Made by a program: the position numbers and the translations under genes. Below the pieces are notes generated by a model that saw only the letters and a list, made by a program, of their open reading frames with translations, did no database searches and was not told where the DNA came from. Source: Gorsachius magnificus (lineage: Eukaryota; Chordata; Aves; Pelecaniformes; Ardeidae). From it: a stretch of 64,000 bases of DNA. The DNA lies in contig CM067109.1 in NCBI GenBank assembly GCA_034008185.1, forward strand, positions 34,690,885 to 34,754,884, written 5' to 3'. The first letter of the stretch is position 1; each line of letters starts with the position of its first letter. Shown here one piece after another: positions 36,321 through 46,619 of this stretch.

Positions 36321-39300
36321 AACCAGAAGGCTTTTCAGATGAGGTCTACTTGTAGGAGTGAATTTATGGCCTGTTTCCAAAAACAGTTCAAAGGTGAAAT
36401 TTCATGGAAATGTTCCAAGGAGTTTTTTTGTCAGAGGAGAGGCCACATACTAATCCTGTTGCTCGTACAGAGCTACAGTGAAATCAGTGAATCTTCACAC
36501 AGTGAACTATTGGTGTGGACAAAGTTATAGGAGCTTATTTTTGGTTTATCTTTGAGTGGCTTTGCCTTTCATGTTCAATATAATTTTATGTTAACATAAA
36601 ATGCCATATGTCTTGTTTATATTTTAGGTATCTGTCTTTGATTTTCCTGTTAGTAATTATTTACTACTATTTTATAACATATAATTATAATAATTACTTT
36701 ATACAGCATGTTATCAATGTTAACTGGGATGTTCTCTAGAAAACCAAACAGAAATGCTTTCCAGTAGGCTCACTAATAGAATATTTCTCTCTGGACATTA
36801 TTTTAAACAAGATTTATTATAAGGAACATGAATGAGATCTGACATCAATATGATGTTCAACTAGTGCTCTAAATTCAAAGCCAATCATAGTAAATTTCAC
36901 AAAAGACAGTTCTAACAGACAACTGTATAACAGCAAAGGAAAATCCTTGTATGGTAGTTTCCCCCAAACTGAGAGTGTAATTCAGATTAATAATTTACTG
37001 TTCGTAAAACAAATACCTGTAGAAATATAGGTCTAAGGGACAGTACAAAGCAAAAGATCATGGCTCATATTACTAGCTAGCCTGAAAGAGATTAAACTCA
37101 CATTGTCCTTATCCTGTGCCCCAACAAAGCAGGCCATAGATTAGATTTTCCCTTTCAGCTTCTGGAAACTGTGAAATGCACAGAAATGCAAGTTTTGAAG
37201 GCTCAGAAAGAGACAAATCAGGAAAATATTGATTCTGTCCTAGGACATTGTCAGAAGGGATTTTGATTCCTGTTTCCTTAGCTTATTTGTCAGTTTTAGC
37301 CAGTGCATAAGCTAATTTTCCAGAGAGCTATCTCTGGACACCCAGTTCTGTATTCTCTCAACTGAGTACTGTCAACACTATAGCTAAGCAAAGCCTTCTC
37401 CTGTATCTCTTTTCAGAATCCCAAATCTTTGCCTTTTGGACCACACAGCTGTCTAAAGATGTTGGGAATGTGTTCAGTCAGGATACCCACAGCCAAGTAT
37501 TGGCAGGTATGAGCTCAGTTTTGGGCAATTCCCTACAGTGTGAGAGGTATGAGTTCAGTTGCCTTGGACAGGGATTACTACTGAGATATCCCACTTCCTC
37601 ACAGAACCTTCTGATTTTTCAATTCAATGCAAGAGATAGCTGTTATCACTATTTTCATTTGTCCACCCTCTTAGACACCTAAAAGACGTGCAAAGGCCAC
37701 TGAGCACAGTGGACTGTATCCCCCAGTCAACCAGCACTGGGCATTTCCCAGTGGCTGCCTGCAGTCTTATTGGGAAGAGTTAATTCTAGTACCCTGGACT
37801 GTCTTGTACAATCAGCAGGGCAAAGTTGCCTGGGCTGAGTGGTTTGGATCATCTTTTGTTAATCTTCCAGCACTTTCATCTCAGTTCATTGACTGAACAA
37901 GACATCACGGATACATTTGCAAATCTCTTTAATCCCCCTTCTCTGGACTAAGAGTCCAAAATCTCCATGATAAGTGCCCAAAATCAGTATCTTCATTAGA
38001 TGAGTTGGATGCCATTAAAAAAAGTCATATAAAATAATCAGAAGTGAGAGTGAACTTACTATGCAGTTAAGGTAGTCTTAAGCCACTGAAGAGCCCATTA
38101 CAAATATCTGATGAGAATAAAGAAGGGAATAATTTTTTTCCAACGTTTTTGTTTTCCTTAAATCTTACCTTGTAATTCTCTGTGGAATCCCTGGCTCAGT
38201 AACATAAGCATAAGCATAGTATAAATAACTCACATCATAGGTGGTGCTTAGGCAAAATTCTGGTTATATTTAGGGTCATGTGAGTAAAGGTCAGTTACAG
38301 GCTAAAGTAGAAGCAATAAATGCATTGTATGGTGTGCATTTCTTTCTCATTCACAATGTCAGTCTTATTCCCTACACACAACAGTGCAAGTAGCAGTGTG
38401 TATTGAGTGGAGTTAACAGGGGGTGAAAGCATTCTGTTTGTGGCATGTTGTATTCCCTGTAATGTTACTTGTTGTTATTTCATTTGACATAAAATAGAAT
38501 TAGCAGGCTGATATGGTTAAGACTAATTAGTCATTGATTCTCATCCAAGAAGCCCATTAACATGATGGGTTTTCTTGCAGTCTGTTGTGGTGATAAATTA
38601 ATTAATGTCTTTCATGCCACAAGCCAGCTAAATTGCCAGTAAGATGTGTTTGGCATTTAAGGCAATTTGTTCATCCAGATTATACTACTTTTTATTCCTG
38701 GCTTTCTAACATCATTTTAATAATATAGAGCCACACCTCCTCAGTGGACTTCTCTGTGCCGCAACTATAAGCATTCATGATAATGAAAGCCAAATGAGTG
38801 GGAAAAGTAAACCTTTCAATATTCATTCATATTAGCTGGTACCCATTTTATCTGTTTTACTTCAAATTTCTGTTATAAAAGATATAAGCAATGGTGGAAG
38901 CAGTATCCATTTCCAAGTGAAAAGGTGATCAGCTGTGAAGTCTAAAATATATGTTATGTATAAAGTAAAAAAAAAAAGAATAAACCCAAAGATTGTATAA
39001 ACCTGTAGGCAAAATAAACAGAAGATACTGGAATCTTATAATATTTTTAAAAACCAACTAAACAAACAAACAAATGCAAAACAATAAAAAGGGCAATGAT
39101 TCTTGTGTCTGGCAGGTAAGATGAACTGCTTGTGTAAGATGCTTGTATCCTACACGCAGAAGATGTAATATGATGTGTAATAAATGTACAGTTGTAGGCC
39201 AGGTGGGATAAGGGAAATAGCGTTAGTATGGCAACCCTGATAGATATTCCTCATTCAAGGCAGAAGAAAAAGATCTTTTCCTTGGCTTTTCATGTATGAT

Positions 39301-40354
39301 ATTCATTAAGGATTTTCTACTCTGTGTGAAAAAATGTTTGGTTATCTTCAGATCAAATTTTGGTTTATTTAAAGGAAATTTCATTGCTATGAACATTTGA
39401 GAGTAACTACTAAGGAAAAATAGCCATAAAGCTTTTTTTCCTAAAGTCAGGACCAACTTTTGGTTGAGCATAACTTGAAGCACAGGTTAGAATTTCTTGA
39501 GGTAAGTATTGAACATCCATTTGGGTACCTTCCAGGATAAAACGGTGACTAGACAGTGAAGGAGAGTTCTTTAGTGGAAGGAGACAAGGCTAAAATGAAT
39601 AAAGGAACTGAAGATGCAGTAATTATTATTTTTTCTTCTCTAACTGAAGACATATCCTTGCTACGTGTCTTTTGGATTCCTGGACTGTCAGACTCCCTGT
39701 TGTTTTCAGATAATCAACTAGCCTTAGCAACCAGAATGACTTTTTGCTATTCACATCTCATGTACAGGTTGCTACCCTTTTGCTGTCATGCAGATTTCAG
39801 AAGACTGTCTTTGTGGTGTTGGGTAATGTAAAGACTGAGAGAGGCAACAGCATGTTTGTTAGTAGAGATGTGCTACTGTAGGTACTCAGCCCTAGCACTT
39901 TAGAGTGTGAATGCAATTACTGTAGGTTTCCAGGGACAGTTCAGGTGTTGGTTTTCAGCTGTTGGGTTCTCCATGGGTTTAGAGCTATTTTGCTGCCTTC
40001 ATGCATCACTATTACAAGATGGTCATAAAAAGAGTTGGGGAGTAATGGATTTTTTTTTCCATGGAAAATTACAATATTCTGCAAGAAAAATTCTGAAACC
40101 AGAATACATCTCCCATAGCATAAGAATTCTGAAAAACACTCATCAAGACCTATCAAAGTGTTTCAATATAATTGATATATTTTGATTTCCATTAATTTTC
40201 TTGTAGAACGTATGTTATATAGAACAGAGATGAACTAATCATTTAGAATTGGTGGTAGTCAGAGAAAGTAATAAACACTTGTTAGCAAAAAGGCCAGCTC
40301 TAAGCAGTAATATACATATCTTGTGCTTCAAAAATCTGATTTTAACAAACACAG

Positions 40355-40355
<1 letters not shown>

Positions 40356-40389
<34 letters not shown>
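40356..40389. repeat. (TA)17 microsatellite
   Basis: An uninterrupted TA run of 34 bases, able to extrude as a cruciform. Confidence 0.95.
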
Positions 40390-40394
<5 letters not shown>

Positions 40395-42107
40395 CATATG
40401 CATACTTTAGTACCTTCCAAAGCTGTCTAGCATAACATAGTTCAAGAGTCTCAGGAACAATTAATTTGATGTTTATCTGACAGCAGATACTTTGGTATCT
40501 CAGGTGGTGCAGGCAAGAAAAAGCAGATTTCTATCCACTGTATAAGGCCTTTTACCCTCAAACACACCTTGCAGTAAATCACTTTGCCAACCACTACACT
40601 ACAGCAACTTCTGAGAAGAAAAGCAACAGATGTATAAAAGCATTCATCAGGTATCTCATGACAGTTCAGAGCCAGAAATTTAAAAGCTCTACATGCAATT
40701 GAAAATAAAGGGATGGGATTTAGTCATTATGTGAGTACCCAAACTAAAATGTGTTAAGGACTGTAGTGATAACAACTCCATACACAAAGCTACCACTGAA
40801 ATGGTAATAGCTACAGATAATCAGTAATTCTATTCTATATCTCATCTGAAAAGGGTTTTCTGGTCAGTAATACTTTGTGCTGGAAATCTGCTTCTCCACT
40901 GTTTGAATTGTCAAAGAATAATAAGTTAACAATGCACTTCAATTTTAGTGAAGGTTGTTACATTGCTTTGTGATTTTTAATTTTCTAGGTAAAACACTTG
41001 CTCATTCTTATGGACTCCAGACCAAGTCTGTGGTTACAATGGTGCTATAACTCCTCATAAAAATAAGCCAAGAAGGATACAGCTCATGAAGCGCCCATTT
41101 CTGATTGCATTCCCCTTCCCACTGAACAAAGATTTTCAGAAAATGAAAGAGAGCCACCCAAATGGAAGTGTAGCTATCACATGCATCCTTTTTCTTCTAG
41201 TCAATCCATCTTGTAAGAAGAACGCTGTTGCTGTAAGCATATGTATATTTCTTAGTGATTTCACAGTAGTTAGTCAAAGCATTATTGGGAAGCATTTGTA
41301 ATATCTCTTGTCTTATGGTTTGTTCATGTTTGCACAGTGACAGCTGAACTTAATGCATCATTTATTTCTTTCACAATAATATCTTCCTAGCTTCAGATTG
41401 GCCATCGTTCTCCTTTTGTGCTGTATCTCTCCCCTTTATCTATAAACAGACATAACAATGCAATTCTGAGTTCTAAATAATTTCCTGTTTTGAGGAATTA
41501 CTATCACTTATACTTAACATTTTAAAATATATGCCTTTTTCTTGAAGACAAGATATGCTTAAAACCACATCCTCAGCTTTGGCTGAAAAGAAAAATAAGT
41601 GCAAAGAAAGCACGTGTTTGTGCTTGTTTAGGATAGGGGTGTGACTGATCTTTTAGAATTTTGAGCAAGACTTAACATGGTCTTAGTTGTCTCATATTGT
41701 ACTACTCTGAGGTAACTGCAAGTTTGGTGGTTCTCAGGAAAGTGCCGGCCCAAACTCTTTTGAGTTGGTTGTTTGCCCATTTATTTGCAGCCAAGGAAAA
41801 GGAGGAACAAAGCTATGACAGCAGTTGTTTGCTTATTTTAGAGGACTTCTTGACAGGTGTGGCTAGCTGTATATGTTGTGTCAACAGTAGTGAGGTAATC
41901 TTTTCACTAATTTATATTTTAAAAAGAACTTTATTATTTACCTTATATGAATATAGGTTAATATAATTTGATTCTTACATGTGCATGATTATTAGTGTAT
42001 GTTTCCTCAAACTTTGCCTATCTGTAGTCCCCAATAAGATACATATTTATAAATTGTAGTATTTCCTCATGTGGGTTCCAGTGAGGACTAGAGTCGGCTT
42101 TACCATC

Positions 42108-42133
42108 TCCGGCAGCAACTCATTGCTGCCGGA
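42108..42133. repeat. Perfect 11-bp inverted repeat, 4-base loop
   Basis: Left arm tccggcagcaa (42108-42118), loop ctca, right arm ttgctgccgga (42123-42133). The arms are fully complementary and GC-rich, with a CpG in each, inside AT-rich DNA. Pairing does not extend beyond 11 bp and no poly-T follows, so it is neither a terminator nor a convincing miRNA precursor. Confidence 0.85.
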
Positions 42134-43017
42134 AGTAATCAGCCTGCATTTGAAGTTATCTTTTGGAGAGAGATACGAAGTGTCAGTCTCACTTTAGCCA
42201 ACACTAATGGACAAGAGTAAAAATTATGACTGTCAGTGATTGCTTTTCTTGAAATTCTTTATCCATGACTAAGTATTTTGTGTGGTTTCAACCCTATTGA
42301 TTGAATTAACTATTAAAATGCTGTACTTTAAACATATGAGCAACATACAAGTTATAGATAGTTGTTTATTTATATTGGGAAAGGTATCTTTCCACGGAAA
42401 AACTAAGTGTAGCTAACAAGTAATTTTTCTCCTACTTCCATTATTAAGACTAATATAGACACAGGTGGTGTTGAAATTTATATACAGTTACAAATATTTT
42501 GAGTTTAAGGAGGAACAGTAGAACAAAATTCTACTTTGTAATTTAATCTATTTCTTTGATTCCTTCAGAGTGTCCAGTATGTACAACTACTATTAGAGGT
42601 CATTTCATATTATTTTTCACTTTTCACATTATCTTTCTTCTTTTCTTTTAAAGAAAACAGCTCTTTCTTTAAATGAGGAGAGGGAATGACATTCAATGCA
42701 AAAAAAAAAAAAGGCTTGTTTTTTTTTCTTTCAGCAGGAATGGTAGCTTGGATAGAAAAGCTCTTGAATGAACGTGACGGCTTGACTCTGGCTGGATGCC
42801 AGGGACCCACCAAAGCCGCTCTATCACTCCCTTGTTTAACCAGTCAGGGGAGAGAAAAGTAGATCAAAAGGCTCATGAGTGGAGATAAGGACAGGAAGAG
42901 ATCATTCGCCAGTTACCATCAGGGGCAAAACAGACTCAATTTGATGAAATTATTTAATTTGTTACAATCAAAATCAGAGTAGGAGAGGATAAAAACTGCT
43001 GCATCTTTAAACACCTT

Positions 43018-43050
43018 GTTCCCCCTTCCCACCCCCCTCCCCCCACTTCC
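43018..43050 (-). other. Possible G-quadruplex in LTR 6
   Basis: The + strand has cccccttcccacccccctcccccc; the minus strand (the LTR sense strand) therefore has four or more G runs with loops of 1-3 bases. It lies in the downstream part of the LTR. Confidence 0.6.
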
Positions 43051-43194
43051 AGCGCTCAACATTGCTCCCAATTTTCTCTACCTACTTCCCCCCAGTGGCG
43101 CAGGGGGATGGGAATGGGGGTTGAGGTCAGTTCATCACACATTGTCTCTACCGTTTCTTCCTCCCCAGGGGAGGACTCTTCCCCTGCTCATGCA

Positions 43195-43600
43195 TGGGGT
43201 CCCTCTCATGGGAGACAGTCCTCCACGAACTTCTCCAACGTGAGTCCTTCCCACAGGGTGCAGTTCTTCACAAACTGCTCCAGCATGGGTCCATAATTTC
43301 CACAGGGTGCAGCCCCTCAGGAGCAGACTGCTCCAGCATGGGTCCCCCATGGTGTCACAAGTTCTGCCAGAAAACCTGCTTCAGCATGGGCTCCTCCCCC
43401 CACGGGTCCGCAATGGCTTGCCAGGAACCTGATCTGGCGCAGGCTTCCCACGGGGTCACAGCCTCCTCCCTTCGGGCATCCACCTGCTCCGGGGTGGGGT
43501 CCTCCATGGGCTACAGGTGGAGAACTGCTCCACCATGGACCTCCATGGGCTGCAGGGGGACAGCCTGCCTCACCATGGTCTTCACCATGGGCTGCAGGGG
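43195..43600. repeat. Imperfect internal repeats of LTR 6
   Basis: The phrase ctgctccagcatgggtcc, or a close variant, recurs near 43277, 43329 and 43378, and a ccatgggctgcag phrase recurs near 43545 and 43587. The units are unequal (roughly 40-55 bp), so this is a degenerate array rather than a clean satellite. Confidence 0.75.
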
Positions 43601-43894
43601 AATCTCTGCTCCGGCGCCTGGAGCACCTCCTGCCCCTCCTTCTTCCCTGACCTTGGTGTCTGCAGGGCTGTTTTCTCTCACATCCTCTCGCTGCTCTTCC
43701 CTCTCTGGCTACTGTGTTGCAGCAGATTTTTTTCCTTCTTAAATATGTTATCCCAGAGGCGCTTCCACTGTCACTGATCGGCTTGGCCTTGGCCAGCGGC
43801 AGACACAGGGAAAACTTCTGGCAGCTTCTCACAGAAGCCACCCCTGCAGCCGCCCCACTACCAAGACCTTGCTACACAAACCCAATACAATGAG

Positions 43895-44649
43895 TTAGTA
43901 CTTTAATAGATAATGTGAAGAATAAGCTATTAATTTCTTTCCTGCCAGTCACCACCGTATCATGCTAAATATAGAATGACTAGTTACTTCAGAATCTATT
44001 TAAAATGTTCTGAGGAGAAAAGTTGCATGTGACTTCAGACTATGAACTCAGTCTGACTATTTAAGCTAGAGGTTTCCTGCTAATAATGTTAAAATACAAA
44101 ATTTTAAAAAATAGACACACATACGTATGTATTGGAAAAGATAGATGTGTCATTCAAGAAATGCTGTATCCAGTGTGGGAAAATTAAACTTGTTGTCAAG
44201 CAGAAGAAACTGATGGAAAGGATAAACATTAACAGTGGCTTATTTACAACTTGTCATGACTTGATTATAATTATTATAATATAGCATAGTATTAGTATAG
44301 TATAATAATAATATAATATATTGATGAGAAATTAAAGTGTAAGTATTTGTATATTTTACATTTAAAAGGCCTAGACTCAGAAGTCTGAAAGCAATGATGA
44401 GACAAATCACCTTAAAGAAAAATGTAAACAAAATAAGTATCAATTGTAAATGGCAACTGCTAATGGTTCTTTCATAAAATCAATAAACCCCACAATTCTG
44501 GAGAATGTTACACAGATTTAAGAACATAAACTGGCAGAGAGAAGTGAAAGAATTCCTCAAACAGAGATATATTACATCTGAAACTAAAAGGGAATTGTTG
44601 GTCAGTAGTATAAATTAGAAGGTATCTTCTATAAATTGACAAAGAAAGT
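43895..44649. other. AT-rich segment with TAA-rich patch
   Basis: About 750 bp with no gene. A low-complexity stretch of TAA/TATAA units (44262-44323) is the main feature. Confidence 0.55.
44262..44323. repeat. AT-only low-complexity tract
   Basis: About 60 bases made almost only of A and T, with recurring ATTATAAT and AGTATA units. Confidence 0.8.
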
Positions 44650-46200
44650 AATATTTCAAATATATTGGCATTTGGGAATGAAAGGATTTATTTTTCTTTC
44701 TGGAAAGTATACAAGAAACAAAAGACCTTTTAATAATACTATTGAGAAATTTCTGAGAAAAAGGTAGATCTAACAATTATTAATACATTATGGGTTTTTT
44801 GTGTATGAAGCAAAGACTAGCTATTGTAATGCTTTCAACTGTAATAAGAACTGGGGTGGATGTTAAGCACCAGCTTCTAAGGAATTCAAGAGATGCTTAG
44901 CTGGATCATTAAAAAATCATGGAACTCTGGAGTTGTCTCTGAGGGAGGGAAAAATAGTAACCAAAAATATTTAGGTATGGACTTCTAGGTGTGACAACAG
45001 CTCTTACAAAATATTGAGCTAATATGAAACTCAACTCAGCAAGAATAACCAGAAAAGCAGTCCAGTTAACACATATTAATGGGTTTTTTCTATGAAAACA
45101 GAGGTCTTTATGTTGATATCTTATTATCTAGGTTATCTTCTTTATCTTGAAAAATTACTTAACAAATAAATAAATGAAATAGTAATCATAGACTTCTAAG
45201 AGGTAGTCTTAAAGTAGCATTTTTAAAAAGACACCAAATTGGTACAATATCTCAAATAGACTGAATCTGGTAGATTTCAAAATGCAAGTATAACCTGGAA
45301 ATGACTGTGAAGTTGGTATGTTTCATATGGATTTGTTCTTGCTCCAATACTAACATTTTTATCAGTGGCTTAGAAAAAAATATGAAATTATTATAATAAA
45401 TGTTATCACAATACACAATTCAGAGCTACTGAAAGAAAATTTCAATAATGAAGAATACGCAGGTGGATCTGAATTATCTGGTAATCTGAAAACAAGCAAA
45501 CAATATCCATTTTTATATCAATATTCAAAGTAATACATCATGAAGTAAAGAAAGTAGTTTCTGTTGACTTGAAATGTAGGATTCTAAGCTGGTATGAAGT
45601 GTTCCTGAATAAAGTTGGAGGACACAAGGATAAACAAATAAATGTGAGACCTTGGTACAACATTGTGAGCAAAAGTGTGCTCTTTAGCTGTATTAACATG
45701 AATCTTGAGTGAGAGCTTGAAAGCTAGCACAGGTACAACTTATTTTGAAGTAATATGCCCAGTTCAGATGCCCACAAATTCTGCAAGGTCTCATTCACCT
45801 GAAGAATATTCAGCAAGAATCATACTAATGATTAGCACAGAAGGCAACAATTTAAGTTCCAACTACTTATTTTAACAAATTTGTAGATCCTTTAATAACT
45901 AGCATAAATGTAGTAAAGAGACTTTTCAGTCCAACAGGCCAAGGCTATAGTAAGGTACTATCATTCAAATGTAAAGCAAGCCAAATTAAAATTATTAACT
46001 CCTTTCAAAAAGCTCACAAACCCAGATACTACACACCAGATACTTCACATCATCTCTCTGTCTCTGAACCTTAGATCCTGATTTCTTCTTCCACAATGCC
46101 ATTGTTTAGCAATGATTAGTTCATGAAAACCTAGAGCTTCTGTTTAACTAGAAGTCAGACTAGGTGATCACAAAAGCTTCCTTAGGAGTAACTATAGTTA
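44650..46200 (+). mobile_element. Ancient CR1-like LINE relic with decayed reverse transcriptase
   Basis: The + strand preserves a degraded but ordered trace of the CR1 reverse-transcriptase region: gacaccaaattggtacaatatctc (about 45231), tagatttcaaaatgcaag, ttgttcttgctccaatactaac (about 45333), tttttatcagtggcttag, caagcaaacaatatccattttta (about 45493), attcaaagtaatacatcatga (about 45523) and aatatgcccagttcagatgccca (about 45752). It ends with agactaggtgatcacaaaagcttcc (about 46158), the decayed 3' tail. The reading frame is destroyed throughout. It appears to be the oldest mobile element in the window. The left boundary is uncertain. Confidence 0.72.
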
Positions 46201-46619
46201 AGTGTTCTGTACTAAATTCTGTTCTCTGTCACTGCCCTCTTTCTGTCCAGAATGCTCCCGCTGAATATCACTGCCAGCATGGCTAATCCCAGCTAGGCAC
46301 TCCTTGCTCTGCTTGGTTTTGTTTCTTCATGTTTCTACAGGTTATGACAGTGTCAAGTCTTTCTTAAACTCTTATACATCCATGCGCATATTGTCAAGTT
46401 TTTGTGTTTCATGAAATACCATCTTAATGGAAGGGCTCCATATTTACCCTGTTGTGACTGCCAGTAAGTGGAATGCAAAAAGAAGACAGATTTTATTGCC
46501 CACAATATAAAATAGCACCTTGTAATATTTAATTTTAAATAAATAAGCCTTTATTTAATTATAAAGAAAGATCCTGAAACACCCTCCCCACTCCCAACCC
46601 CCGTGGGTTATTGATGTGT
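46201..46619. other. Short segment between two CR1 copies
   Basis: About 420 bp of unique DNA with no gene. A C-rich run at 46579-46602 (four C tracts) could form a quadruplex on the minus strand. Confidence 0.5.

Larger units (their letters stand above)
36321..42767. other. 6.4 kb unique DNA, no gene
   Basis: No coding signature or LTR. It contains a (TA)17 microsatellite at 40356-40389 and an 11-bp perfect GC-rich hairpin at 42108-42133. The block at about 38500-38920 is rich in TAATTA-type cores and free of repeats, a good but untested candidate for a conserved non-coding element. Confidence 0.6.
42773..43889 (-). mobile_element. Solo LTR 6, GC-rich avian ERV LTR of a different family
   Basis: Read on the minus strand it starts TGTATTGGGTTTGTG (43889 downward) and runs through a GGCTTCTGTGAGAAGCTGC block, a TATTTAAGAAGG promoter-like box (about 43735-43746 on +), a long region of imperfect repeats and a tail near GGGAGTGATAGAGCGGC. 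It is about 1.1 kb long. The left end is inferred: a 5-bp flank atgaa (42768-42772) matches atgag (43890-43894) at four of five positions, and the terminal TG/CA appears mutated. No internal retroviral genes are attached. The 182-codon + frame and 174-codon - frame lie wholly in its repeats and have no family signature. The family assignment rests on overall resemblance to LTRs common in bird genomes. Confidence 0.85.

Noticed and set aside
43194..43841. Open frames of 182 (+) and 174 (-) codons
   Set aside because: Both lie inside the GC-rich LTR and arise from its imperfect repeats. Low-complexity composition and no family motif.
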